Part shown: positions 1 to 7,835 of the stretch, piece by piece
How positions within the stretch are numbered: position 1 is the first letter of the stretch
Layout of the letters: each line of letters starts with the position of its first letter
Source: Acidimicrobiales bacterium
GTDB lineage: Bacteria; Actinomycetota; Acidimicrobiia; Acidimicrobiales; SZUA-35
Reading direction: 5' to 3'
Assembly (NCBI GenBank): GCA_020630195.1
Contig: JAHDBV010000021.1
Span: 1 to 57,457, forward strand
DNA: 57,457 nt
Notes under the pieces: generated by a model
What the model was told of the DNA's origin: nothing
The model's database searches: none
What the model saw: only the letters and a program-made list of their open reading frames with translations
Program-made: the position numbers and the translations under genes

Positions 1-565
1 CCTTGAGCTCACGGAGGTTCTTGAACAGCTCGTCGACCTCGTCCGGCACGAGCACGGCCGTCGGTTCGTCGAGGATGAGGATCTTGGCGCCCCGGAACAG
101 CACCTTGATGATCTCGACCCGCTGACGGGCGCCGACCTCGAGGTCCTCGATCAGGGTGTTGGGGTCGACGTTGAGGCCGTAGGCGGCGGCGACCTCGGCG
201 AGGTGGCTGCGGGCGGCCTTGCGGTCGAGTCGTCCACCGCCCCCGACCGGTTCGGAGCCGAGGATCACGTTCTCGAGCACGCTCAGCTGGTCGGCGAGCA
301 TGAAGTGCTGGTGGACCATGCCGATGCCGGCGTCGATCGCCTCGGTCGGCGAGCCGAACACGACCTCGCTCCCGTTGACCCGCATGACGCCCTCGTCCGC
401 CGGCTGCATGCCGTAGAGGATCTTCATCAGGGTCGACTTGCCGGCCCCGTTCTCGCCGCAGATGGCATGGATCTCGCCCTCCTCGACGGCCAGGTTGACC
501 TGGTCGTTGGCGATCACACCGGGGAAGCGTTTGGTGATGTCGACGAGTTCGATGGCGAGTGCCAC
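1..565 (-). CDS. BMP-type nucleoside/sugar ABC transporter ATP-binding protein (3' part beyond window)
   Basis: ATPase of an ABC importer of the BmpA/Med type (nucleosides or related solutes), acting at the inner face of the membrane. The visible 188 residues hold Walker A (GENGAGKST), the Q-loop region (MVHQHFML), a signature written LEVGARQR in place of LSGGQ, as is usual for ribose- and BMP-type ATPases, and Walker B (ILILDEPTAVL). The family normally has two fused ATPase halves of about 500 residues, so most of the gene lies left of base 1. The GTG start is chosen because AGGAG sits 5 nt upstream. It lies downstream of the binding-protein gene on the same strand; the permeases are presumably beyond the edge. 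Confidence 0.93.
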   Translation of the reverse strand, partial: MALAIELVDITKRFPGVIANDQVNLAVEEGEIHAICGENGAGKSTLMKILYGMQPADEGVMRVNGSEVVFGSPTEAIDAGIGMVHQHFMLADQLSVLENVILGSEPVGGGGRLDRKAARSHLAEVAAAYGLNVDPNTLIEDLEVGARQRVEIIKVLFRGAKILILDEPTAVLVPDEVDELFKNLRELK

Positions 566-667
566 GGGGACTCCTGGGTCGCGGTCAGGGTGTGTCGTGG
601 GGTCGTCGTGACCCATGACACCGGACAGTGTGGACCAGCCCGGGCCGTCTGTCCCACGGGCGGGGCC

Positions 668-709
668 AAAACCCGAACGGGACCGGACACGAGGTCCGGT
701 CCCGTCGGG
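668..709 (-). terminator. Rho-independent terminator or attenuator after the BMP lipoprotein gene
   Basis: Arms 677-688 and 694-705 pair perfectly (12 bp, 5-nt loop). With one bulged A the stem extends by 4 bp to 672 and 709. On the minus strand the stem is followed at once by TTTT (671-668). It sits between the stop of the binding-protein gene and the start of the ATPase gene. It would let the lipoprotein be made in excess over the transporter, a common design in ABC importers (inference). Confidence 0.8.
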
Positions 710-768
710 CGCCGGGGCGGGGCCCGGCGTGGTTCCGGGGTGGCTCCCGGAACCTCAGTGCTGGACGA

Positions 769-1992
769 TCAGCCCTCGGGGACGGTCGGGACCTCGATGG
801 CACCCGACACGATGTCCGCCTTGAACGCCTCGAGCTGGTCGACGATGTCGTCGACGAAGCCACCCGAGGTGGAGTAGCCGACACCGTCGACCGAGAGGTC
901 GTAGACGGTGTTGCCGGCGGCGAAGCTGCCGTCGGCCTGCGCCCGGGTGATCTCGAGCACGGCGGTGTCGACACGCTTCAGCATCGAGGTGAGCACGAAC
1001 TCCTGCACGCCCGGGTCGACGGTGTTGTACTGATCCGAGTCGACGCCGATGCCCCACACCTTCGAGCCGTTGGCCTCGGTGTACTCCTTGGCGGCCTCGA
1101 ACACGCCGGCGCCGGAGCCACCGGCGGCGTGATAGATGATGTCGGCATCCGCGCCGTACATGGCGAGCGAGATCTCCTTGGCCCGGTCGGCGGCGAAGAA
1201 GCCGTCGAAGTCGGGGAACTCGGTGATGTACTGCGAGATGATCTCGATGTCGGGGTTCACAGCCCGGGCACCGGCGATGTAGCCGGCCTCGAACTTCTCG
1301 ATCAGACCGAAGCCCGACACACCACCGATGAAGCCGATGGTGCCGGTCTCGGACTTGAGCGCAGCGGCCGCACCGACGAGGAAGGAGCCCTGCTCCTCGG
1401 CGAAGGTGAGCCCGGCGATGTTGTCGCCGAGCGGCACACCGCCGTTGTCGAAGTCGAGCATGGCGTCGTCGACGACCGCGAAGTTGGTGTCGGGGTTCTC
1501 GGCGGCGACGGCGGTGACGTCACCGGCGAACAGGAAGCCCACGCCGATGACCAGCTCGGAGCCGTCGGCCTGGAGCTGCAGCAGCTCGGCACGGTTCGAA
1601 CCATCGGCGTTCGGCTCGGCCTCGGTCGCGGTCACACCGAGCTCGGAGACGGCGGCGTCCATGCCGGCGGCGGCGGCGTCGTTGAACGACTGGTCGCCAC
1701 GGCCACCGATGTCGTAGGTGAGGCCCACGTTGAAGCCGCCACCGGCGGCGTCGGCGGTGGCTTCACCCTCGCCGTCGTCCTCCATGGCCTCTTCTTCCAT
1801 GGCGTCGTCGTCGTCCATGGCCTCCTCGGCCTCGTCGACGACCTCTTCGGCAGCCTCGGTGGCGGTGTCGGCGGCGTCTTCGACGGCGTCGGTGGCGCCA
1901 TCGACCACATCGGCGGCATCGCTACCGCAGGCGGCGGCGACCATTGCGAGCGCAGCCAGCAGTGCCAGCAGCATCTTCCACGAACGGGTCAT
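769..1992 (-). CDS. BMP family ABC transporter substrate-binding lipoprotein
   Basis: Extracytoplasmic receptor of a BmpA/Med-type importer; family ligands are nucleosides and related molecules. 407 residues. An N-terminal signal peptide ends in a lipobox with the lipidated Cys at 22 (VAAAC). Residues about 24-75 form a very acidic Ala/Asp/Glu/Met linker, then the periplasmic-binding fold starts with NVGLTYDIGGRGDQSFND, the typical BMP opening. Length is usual for the family once the linker is allowed for. AGGAGAG lies just upstream of the ATG. The ATPase gene follows on the same strand after a terminator-like hairpin. The actual ligand cannot be told from sequence. Confidence 0.92.
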   Translation of the reverse strand: MTRSWKMLLALLAALAMVAAACGSDAADVVDGATDAVEDAADTATEAAEEVVDEAEEAMDDDDAMEEEAMEDDGEGEATADAAGGGFNVGLTYDIGGRGDQSFNDAAAAGMDAAVSELGVTATEAEPNADGSNRAELLQLQADGSELVIGVGFLFAGDVTAVAAENPDTNFAVVDDAMLDFDNGGVPLGDNIAGLTFAEEQGSFLVGAAAALKSETGTIGFIGGVSGFGLIEKFEAGYIAGARAVNPDIEIISQYITEFPDFDGFFAADRAKEISLAMYGADADIIYHAAGGSGAGVFEAAKEYTEANGSKVWGIGVDSDQYNTVDPGVQEFVLTSMLKRVDTAVLEITRAQADGSFAAGNTVYDLSVDGVGYSTSGGFVDDIVDQLEAFKADIVSGAIEVPTVPEG

Positions 1993-2210
1993 GGACTCTC
2001 TCCTTGTGTTGTGTCTCCGCGGCGCCCCGGCCGACGGAGTCGGAACGGGGCGACGATACCGGCCCGGCTCGGCCCGGATTGGCGCGCGTCACCGGAAGTT
2101 CACACGATCCGTGTCCGGATCCGACGCTGCGTGGTCGGCGTCGCGCGGGCCGCGGCGTCCGATCCCGATCGGGGGTTGGCGGCGCCGGCCGAGCTGCGAC
2201 ACTCGGTGTG

Positions 2211-3029
2211 ATGACGGACGCCGCGTTTCCCCCCGCCCGCCTGCTCGCGACCGACATCGACGGCACGATGCTGCGGGCCGACGGCACGCTCTCGGCCCGT
2301 GTGCGCGAGGCACTCCACCGGGCGGTGGCCGCCGGGATCGAAGTGGTGCCCACCACCGGCCGGCCCGCGCTCATCTGCCGAGAGGTCCACGAATGGACCG
2401 GGCTCGACGGTTTCTGGATCTACGCCAACGGTGCGGTGACGCGCCATCGCGGCCGCGACGAGACGGTGCGGACCTGGTTCTTCGACGCCGACATCGCCCG
2501 CACCCTCGTGGCCGACGTCCGGGCGGTGCTGCCCCAGGCCGGATTCGCCATCGAGTTCGACACCTCCGTCGCATGGGAACGGGGCTTCGAGCACACCGTC
2601 CCGAACCCCCCGCCGAACGACCCGATCGACGACGTCGTCGACGCGCTCGACGAACCCGTCCAGAAGGTGCTCGTGTTCGCGGCCGGCGTCCCGGTCGACA
2701 CGTTGCATCGGCTCGTGGCCGACGCGGTCGGCGACGACGGCGTGGTCTCCTACTCGGGTCTGGCGTTCGTCGAAGTGGCGGCGAAGCTCGTCACGAAGGC
2801 CACGGCCGTCGCTGCCCTCGCGGAGGATCTGGGGATCCGGCGCGAGGAGGTGGTGACCGTGGGGGACAACCACAACGATCTGCCGATGCTCGAGTGGACG
2901 CCCCGGAGCTTCGCGATGGGCAATGCCACGGCCGACGCGGCCGAGACGGCGAGCGCCACGTTGCCGACCTCCGACGAGGACGGGCTCGCGGTCCTGATCG
3001 ATCGCTTGATCGACGAACAGCCGGGCTGA
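2211..3029 (+). CDS. HAD-superfamily (Cof/SPP type) sugar phosphatase-like hydrolase
   Basis: Probable cytoplasmic phosphatase of HAD class IIB, 272 residues. Motif I is DIDGTML near the N terminus with the nucleophilic and acid/base Asp, motif II is the Thr of VVPTTGRP, motif III is the Lys of LVTKATAV, and motif IV is GDNHNDLPML. These define a Mg-dependent Cof-like phosphatase; substrates in the family include sugar phosphates and flavin or pyridoxal precursors, so no specific one is claimed. ATG 2211 is preceded by an in-frame GTG at 2208 that could also serve. It is divergent from the BMP gene and convergent with the next gene (2-nt gap). Confidence 0.88.
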   Translation: MTDAAFPPARLLATDIDGTMLRADGTLSARVREALHRAVAAGIEVVPTTGRPALICREVHEWTGLDGFWIYANGAVTRHRGRDETVRTWFFDADIARTLVADVRAVLPQAGFAIEFDTSVAWERGFEHTVPNPPPNDPIDDVVDALDEPVQKVLVFAAGVPVDTLHRLVADAVGDDGVVSYSGLAFVEVAAKLVTKATAVAALAEDLGIRREEVVTVGDNHNDLPMLEWTPRSFAMGNATADAAETASATLPTSDEDGLAVLIDRLIDEQPG

Positions 3030-3031
3030 GG

Positions 3032-3880
3032 TCAGTCGGTCGAGGAGTCGGCCAGATCGGCGGCGACCGCGCCGGCGTCGAGGCCACGGACGTCGGCGCC
3101 GTGCCGGTCGACGAGTTCGAGCGCACGTCCGACGGCGACGAGTCCGGCCGTGGAGTTGCACACGCCGAGGTGGCTGGCATCGATCTCCAGGTTGAGCGCG
3201 GCGTCGTCCACGCAGAACCGCCAGTCGACGAGGCCGTCGGTCTTCGACCAGATGGCGACCCACGGCACCTCGTCGGGGAAGGGGCGTTGCTGGTCGACGT
3301 CGACCTCGTCCTCCCTCGGTTCCTCCACGGCGCCGAACCATCCCCGGCGGACCATGACGTCGAACACGTTCGCCGGCCAGTTGACCGCGATGAACGGGGG
3401 ATACCGCACACGGGTCGGTGCGGACAGGGTCACGATCGACGAGACCAGCTCGGGATGGCGCACGCCGATGATCCGGGCGTACTGCCCGCCGCGGGAGTGA
3501 CCGAGCACGGTCATCGGCTCCCCGTCGGTCTCGAGGGCGGACCGCAGGTCGTCGACCGCGACGTCGATGGCCGCATAGGCGGCCTTCGCATTCCGTCCGA
3601 TGGCGGGTCGGTGGGGCCGCCAACCGGCCCGTTCGAGTGCTTCGGCGAGGGCGCCGGTCGAACGTGGTGCCGCCATCCATCCGCCGAGCAGCATGATGCG
3701 TCGACCCCGGCCCGGTGCGATGCCCTCGCCGTCCCACACGGGGTGTTCCCGGAGCTCGCGGTACTCCCGCGGCGCCCGCAGTTCGTTCCACACCGGGCGT
3801 CCGATCCGTGCCCGCACGCCACGCGGCAGCGGCGGGGGTGCCGGCGCGTGATGGCGGGGTTCGTGGGTCGGTCCGGTCAC
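3032..3880 (-). CDS. Alpha/beta hydrolase
   Basis: Predicted soluble serine hydrolase of 282 residues. The nucleophile elbow is GHSRGGQYAR, with strand-turn-helix context VLGHSRGG, followed by a family-like segment around the second half with a conserved Trp-rich patch. No signal peptide is evident; the N terminus is basic and Pro/His-rich. The GTG start is supported by a perfect TAGGGT at -12 to -7, which would give a leaderless mRNA. Substrate is unknown; esterase or lipase-like activity is the family default. It is divergent from thymidine kinase. Confidence 0.8.
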   Translation of the reverse strand: MTGPTHEPRHHAPAPPPLPRGVRARIGRPVWNELRAPREYRELREHPVWDGEGIAPGRGRRIMLLGGWMAAPRSTGALAEALERAGWRPHRPAIGRNAKAAYAAIDVAVDDLRSALETDGEPMTVLGHSRGGQYARIIGVRHPELVSSIVTLSAPTRVRYPPFIAVNWPANVFDVMVRRGWFGAVEEPREDEVDVDQQRPFPDEVPWVAIWSKTDGLVDWRFCVDDAALNLEIDASHLGVCNSTAGLVAVGRALELVDRHGADVRGLDAGAVAADLADSSTD

Positions 3881-3886
3881 CCGTCG

Positions 3887-3892
3887 ACCCTA
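3887..3892 (-). promoter_or_regulatory. Leaderless -10 box (TAGGGT) of the alpha/beta hydrolase gene
   Basis: TAGGGT lies exactly at -12 to -7 from the GTG start at 3880, the spacing expected when transcription begins at the start codon. No Shine-Dalgarno is present. Confidence 0.55.
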
Positions 3893-3952
3893 TCGACGGG
3901 CGCCGGACGGATCGTCGTGGATGGGAGGCCGGGCCGACTACGGTCCAGCGCC

Positions 3953-4672
3953 ATGGCGGATGGCTCGTCGGCGCTGCTGCGCTTCTTCTTCGGCACGATG
4001 GGGTCCGGCAAGTCGACCCAGGCCCTGCAGATCCACCACAACCTCGGCCAGGGCGGGCTCGAGTGCCTGCTGATCAGCCAGCTCGACCGAACCCACGGTC
4101 GGGTGTCGAGCCGGCTCGGTGTGTCGGCCGAGGCGCTCGTGATCGACCCGTCGATGGACCTGTTCGGCCTCGTCGGCCAGCGCCTCGCCGAACGACCGTC
4201 GCTGCACGCCGTCATCTGCGACGAGGCCCAGTTCTACGAACCGCACCAGATCGAGCAACTCGCCCGGGTCGTCGACGAACTCGGGATCGAGGTCTACGCC
4301 TTCGGTCTGCTCACCACCTTCCAGGGTGTGATGTTCCCCGGCAGTGCCCGCCTGATGGAGCTCGCCGACGTTCGATCCGAGCTCCAGGTCGAAGCCCGTT
4401 GTGCCTGTGGTGCCCGGGCGACGCACAACGCCCGGCTCGTCAACGGCGCCCAGGTCTACGACGGCGAGATGAAGGTCGTCGGCGACACCGGTGGTGAAGC
4501 CACGGTCACCTATGCCCTGAAGTGCCGTCGGTGCTGGACCGAGGGCCGTGATCGCGCCCGGCAGGCGCCCTTGTTCGACGACGAGGTCCCGCCGTCCGCA
4601 CCGTCGGGTCGGATCGTGGTGGATCTCACCGATGGTGCGGCGCTCACCGATGGAGCGTCGGCGTCGACGTGA
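3953..4672 (+). CDS. tdk: Thymidine kinase
   Basis: Phosphorylates thymidine to dTMP with ATP (pyrimidine salvage, cytoplasm). 239 residues. P-loop GTMGSGKST at 14-22, DEAQF carrying the catalytic Glu, a lasso-like segment, and zinc-ribbon Cys pairs (CACG and CRRC) are all type II thymidine kinase features. The C-terminal tail of about 40 residues beyond the last Cys pair is longer than usual and looks disordered. ATG chosen because translation begins one step before the fold; a TACGGT hexamer 8 nt upstream of ATG (3939-3944) suggests a near-leaderless mRNA. The 3' end overlaps the convergent MFS gene by 29 bp. Confidence 0.93.
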   Translation: MADGSSALLRFFFGTMGSGKSTQALQIHHNLGQGGLECLLISQLDRTHGRVSSRLGVSAEALVIDPSMDLFGLVGQRLAERPSLHAVICDEAQFYEPHQIEQLARVVDELGIEVYAFGLLTTFQGVMFPGSARLMELADVRSELQVEARCACGARATHNARLVNGAQVYDGEMKVVGDTGGEATVTYALKCRRCWTEGRDRARQAPLFDDEVPPSAPSGRIVVDLTDGAALTDGASAST

Positions 4673-5864
4673 GCTGGCGCAGCCGCACGAGTGCGGCCGC
4701 GGCGAACAACGAACCGAGGGCGTAGGCCACACGTTCGTTGCCGGCGAGCTGGATGACGCCGCCGAGCAGTAGCCCGCCGACGGCGTTCGGCAGGTCGAAG
4801 AAGAACCCGAAGCTCGCCACGGCATGGCTCCGGTCGGATGCGTCCGTGTCGTCCATCACGAGCAGGAACAGGGTCGGGTAGTTGAACGCGACCCCGAACG
4901 CGAGCACGGCCGTGCCGACGAACACCCCCACCAGGGTCGGGACGGCCGCGATGATCGCGAGACCGGTGGCGATGCAGCTCAGCGCCACGGTCCCACCTCG
5001 CCGGGCACCGAGGCGGTCGGGCAACTTCGCGAAGAACAGGCGCACGAACAGCACGATCGCCGCGTAGAGCACGAACGCCGGCCCGGCGTCACCCGACCCG
5101 GTGCCTCCCCCGGCGATCCGGTCGACGTGGGGAGCGAGGAACTGCACGAACCCGACGAAGCCGATGAGGGACGAGGCGAGGATGATGCCGGGTGCGACCG
5201 ACGCCGGGTGCAGGACGCCACGCAGCCCCCGCGGTCGTGTGGTCGGGGCGGTCGTCGCGGGTGCTCCGGCCGGCACCGCCAGCCCCAGCAGCGCCGCCGC
5301 GACCATCAGGCCGACGGCGACGGTGACCACCAGCTCGAACCCGCCGCTGCGCCACAACCACTCGCCGACGATCGGGCCGAGCCCGATCCCCCCGTAGATC
5401 GCGAAGCTGAACAGGCTCGTCGCCTCGCCCCGCCGATGGTCGGGCGCGAGGTCCTGGGTGGCGGTCGCGGCACCCACGAAGGCGGCCGCCTCGCCGACGC
5501 CGCCGATGAGGCGGAGCACCACGAGCGCGGCGATCGAGTCGACCATCGCGTAGGGAAGGATCGACAACCCCGAGACGATCGTGCCGCCCACGAAGAGCAG
5601 GCGACGGCCGCGGCGGTCACCGAGCCGGCCGAGCGACGGGCGGACGATGAGCGCGGAGATCGCGAAGCCGGTCCCCACGAGGCCGACGGCGAGACTGCCA
5701 CCGCCGAGTTCGTCCTCGACGTGGCGGGGGAGCACCGGCACGAGGATGAAAAACGCGAGGAAATAGGTGAGCGCGGCCGCCACGATCGTGGCGAAGCGCG
5801 GTGTGAGCAGGGGCTCGCCGAGCTCGCCTGTCGTCTCCGTCCCGGATGCGGGGCCCGCCGTCAC
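4644..5864 (-). CDS. MFS transporter (drug/metabolite efflux type)
   Basis: Integral membrane protein of 406 residues with about 12 hydrophobic segments. The motif A-like loop GRLGDRRGRRLLFVGG after TM2 marks the major facilitator superfamily, and a second, weaker copy (AKLPDRLGARRGG) starts the second half. Proton-coupled export is the likely mode; the substrate is unknown. The GTG start has TAGCGT exactly at -12 to -7, supporting this start and a leaderless mRNA. It lies downstream of the uracil-DNA glycosylase gene (25-nt gap) but has its own promoter signal. Confidence 0.85.
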   Translation of the reverse strand: MTAGPASGTETTGELGEPLLTPRFATIVAAALTYFLAFFILVPVLPRHVEDELGGGSLAVGLVGTGFAISALIVRPSLGRLGDRRGRRLLFVGGTIVSGLSILPYAMVDSIAALVVLRLIGGVGEAAAFVGAATATQDLAPDHRRGEATSLFSFAIYGGIGLGPIVGEWLWRSGGFELVVTVAVGLMVAAALLGLAVPAGAPATTAPTTRPRGLRGVLHPASVAPGIILASSLIGFVGFVQFLAPHVDRIAGGGTGSGDAGPAFVLYAAIVLFVRLFFAKLPDRLGARRGGTVALSCIATGLAIIAAVPTLVGVFVGTAVLAFGVAFNYPTLFLLVMDDTDASDRSHAVASFGFFFDLPNAVGGLLLGGVIQLAGNERVAYALGSLFAAAALVRLRQLTSTPTLHR

Positions 5865-5870
5865 CCCGGC

Positions 5871-5876
5871 ACGCTA
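5871..5876 (-). promoter_or_regulatory. Leaderless -10 box (TAGCGT) of the MFS gene
   Basis: TAGCGT at -12 to -7 of the GTG start at 5864. It lies in the short gap after the upstream gene's stop codon, so the pump can be transcribed on its own. Confidence 0.5.
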
Positions 5877-5889
5877 CCGGCGTGGTTCC

Positions 5890-6567
5890 TCAGGGCTCGG
5901 GCTCGGCGGGCAGCGACCAGTCGACGGGTGCCGTGCCGGCGGCCTCGAGCCGGGCGTTGATCGTGCTGAACGGCTTCGATCCGAAGAACCCACGGTGGGC
6001 CGACAGCGGCGAGGGATGCGGGGCGGTGACGACGATGTGGCGGTCGGTGTCGATCAGGTCGGTCTTGCGTCGCGCCGCCGCACCCCACAGGACGAAGGCC
6101 ACGGGGTCGGGTCGGGCGGAGACCGTCCGGATCACCTCGTCGGTGAAGGTCTCCCAGCCCCGCCGTTGATGTGACGCGGCCTGGTGGGCCCGCACGGTGA
6201 GGGTCGTGTTCAACAGCAACACACCCTGGCGCGCCCAGGCGGTGAGGTCGCCGTGGCCGGGGATGGCGACGCCGAGATCGTCGTGGAGCTCCTTGAACAC
6301 GTTGACGAGTGACGGTGGCGGCGGGGTCGGCGCCTTCACCGAGAAGCACAGTCCGTGGGCCTGACCGGGGCCGTGATAGGGGTCCTGCCCGAGGATCACG
6401 CAACGGACCGATGCGAGTGGGGTGAGGTGGAGCGCGGCGAACACCTCGTCGTGTGGTGGATACACCGGGCCCTTGGTGCGTTCGTCGTGGACGAAGCGCT
6501 GCAGCTCCTGCCAGTAGGGCTTGGCGAACTCGCCCCGCAGGACGGGGTTCCAGTCGGTGGTCGTCAC
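5890..6567 (-). CDS. ung: Uracil-DNA glycosylase (family 1)
   Basis: Removes uracil from DNA as the first step of base excision repair. 225 residues, the usual length. The water-activating loop GQDPYHGPGQAHG is at 60-72 (catalytic Asp62), and the DNA-intercalating loop HPSPLS is at 184-189 (His184). Both are complete, so the enzyme should be active. The reading frame is open far upstream, but conserved sequence begins at the GTG at 6567 (residues TTTDWNPVLRG), so that start is chosen. No Shine-Dalgarno is visible. A 10-codon leader ORF starting at 6596 ends in a GTGA overlap with this start, which could supply ribosomes by coupling. Confidence 0.95.
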   Translation of the reverse strand: MTTTDWNPVLRGEFAKPYWQELQRFVHDERTKGPVYPPHDEVFAALHLTPLASVRCVILGQDPYHGPGQAHGLCFSVKAPTPPPPSLVNVFKELHDDLGVAIPGHGDLTAWARQGVLLLNTTLTVRAHQAASHQRRGWETFTDEVIRTVSARPDPVAFVLWGAAARRKTDLIDTDRHIVVTAPHPSPLSAHRGFFGSKPFSTINARLEAAGTAPVDWSLPAEPEP

Positions 6568-6596
6568 CGGGACGCCGATCGGGAGACGGTGGGCAT
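6564..6596 (-). CDS. Possible 10-codon leaderless upstream ORF coupled to ung
   Basis: ATG at 6596, ten codons, stop TGA at 6566-6564 overlapping the ung GTG as GTGA. The ATG stands 6 nt after TACGAT (6608-6603, minus strand), perfect spacing for a leaderless transcript. It would explain how ung, which lacks a ribosome binding site, is translated. The peptide itself (MPTVSRSASR) is probably not functional. Confidence 0.35.
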   Translation of the reverse strand: MPTVSRSASR

Positions 6597-6602
6597 GGCG
6601 GC

Positions 6603-6612
6603 ATCGTACGAT
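6603..6612. promoter_or_regulatory. Palindromic bidirectional -10 element
   Basis: ATCGTACGAT is a perfect palindrome containing TACGAT on both strands. On the plus strand it ends 7 nt before the GTG at 6620. On the minus strand it ends 6 nt before the ATG at 6596. The two start codons lie only 23 nt apart, so both divergent transcripts would be leaderless and share one -10 region. Confidence 0.5.
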
Positions 6613-6619
6613 TCCGGTC

Positions 6620-7348
6620 GTGCACGAGCATCCCGTCCCGCCGGTCGTCACGGCCACGGACCCCGACACCGGTGAGGTCTGGCGGATCGATGCCGACTTC
6701 CTCGGTTCGTCGTGGCGGTGCATCTGGAACGACGGCTGTGTCGGCATCGGTGACGAGGAACGGCCCGCCGCCGGGTTGGGCTGCTGCTCGGAAGGGGCGG
6801 AACTGCTCGACGAGGATGAAGCCCGTCGGGTCGACGCCCTCGGCCGCACGCTCGACCCCGCCCGGTTCCAGTTCCACGCCGAGGCCGCCGACGGTGTCGT
6901 CGAGTCGCGAGCGGGTGGCCGGTTCACCCGCGTGGTCGACGGTGCCTGTGTGTTCCTCAACCGGCCGGGGTTCGCCGGTGGCGCCGGCTGTGCGTTGCAC
7001 ATCGACGCGGCGGAGGGCCTCGACGATCCCGCCGAGGCGGCCACGGCCGCGCTCGAGGCCAAGCCCTCGGTGTGTTGGCAGCTGCCGTTGAAGGTCGACC
7101 GGTCCGACGGAGGCCCTCATCTGCGGGCGTGGCGACGAGACGACTGGGGCGCCGGCGGGGCCGACATGGCGTGGTGTTGTTCCTCCGAGCCACGATCACC
7201 GTCGGGCGTGACCGCCTTCGACGCGGCCGTGCCGGTCACGATCTCGTTGCGACCGGAGCTCGATGCACTGCTCGGTCCGGGGCTGGCCGCCACCGTCGTC
7301 GCCGCGGTCGACGAGGACCCGGGCCGGTCACACGGTTCGTCGGGCTGA
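6620..7348 (+). CDS. Cysteine-rich conserved hypothetical protein
   Basis: 242 residues, soluble, function not recognised. Cys residues cluster: CIWNDGC near 32, a GLGCC motif near 50, CVFLNRPGFAGGAGC near 110, a single Cys near 148 and a CC pair near 180. This suggests bound iron or zinc, similar in flavour to YkgJ/DUF3109-type metal-chelating proteins, but the family is not firmly assigned. The GTG start is chosen from the TACGAT box at -13 to -8 and because conserved-looking sequence starts there. It is divergent from ung and followed after 25 nt by a membrane-protein gene on the same strand. Confidence 0.7.
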   Translation: MHEHPVPPVVTATDPDTGEVWRIDADFLGSSWRCIWNDGCVGIGDEERPAAGLGCCSEGAELLDEDEARRVDALGRTLDPARFQFHAEAADGVVESRAGGRFTRVVDGACVFLNRPGFAGGAGCALHIDAAEGLDDPAEAATAALEAKPSVCWQLPLKVDRSDGGPHLRAWRRDDWGAGGADMAWCCSSEPRSPSGVTAFDAAVPVTISLRPELDALLGPGLAATVVAAVDEDPGRSHGSSG

Positions 7349-7373
7349 GTCGGCACCGGCCACCATCTCGGCC

Positions 7374-7835
7374 ATGCAGGTCTCGACCTTCGCCCTCGAA
7401 CCGGTCGCCGCGGTGGCACTCGCCCATCTCGCCGCCACCGGCTTCATGGTCGGGCTGATCTGGACCATCCACGTGGTCCACTACCCGTTGTTCCGGCTCG
7501 TCGGAGAGCCGTATCGGCCGTATCAGGACGAGCACATGTCGCGGATCACCCGGCTGTTGCTCCTGCCGTGGGGGATCGAGGTCCTCACTGCGTTGTGGTT
7601 GTTCGTCTCGGCTCGCGACGAGATCTCGTTCGGGCTCCGCCTGGGCGGGCTCGTGCTCGTGGCCTTCATCGTGGCGGTGACCGGCGGGCTGGCCGCCCCG
7701 CGCCACGGCGAACTGCTCGATGCGTTCGATGCCGACGTGCACCGGCGCCTGATGCGGGCCGATGCGGTGCGCACCTGGCTGTGGACCGCCCGCCTCGTGC
7801 TCGCGGTGATGATGGTCGCCCAGTTACTCGACTGA
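7374..7835 (+). CDS. Small four-helix integral membrane protein of unknown function
   Basis: 153 residues with four hydrophobic segments (about 10-32, 60-82, 85-108 and 132-152). A conserved-looking loop after TM1 reads IHVVHYPLFRLVGEPYRPYQ, followed by a basic HMSRITRLLLLPW segment; His and Tyr in such positions recall small bacterial membrane proteins of unknown role. No catalytic motif is recognised. It is probably cotranscribed with the Cys-rich gene upstream and overlaps the convergent hydrolase gene by 12 bp. Confidence 0.7.
   Translation: MQVSTFALEPVAAVALAHLAATGFMVGLIWTIHVVHYPLFRLVGEPYRPYQDEHMSRITRLLLLPWGIEVLTALWLFVSARDEISFGLRLGGLVLVAFIVAVTGGLAAPRHGELLDAFDADVHRRLMRADAVRTWLWTARLVLAVMMVAQLLD

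Noticed and set aside
2106-2121. GATCCG-TGTC-CGGATC palindrome between the BMP and HAD genes.
   Set aside because: Six-bp arms rich in GATC/CCGG are common by chance in this DNA and no promoter is aligned with it.
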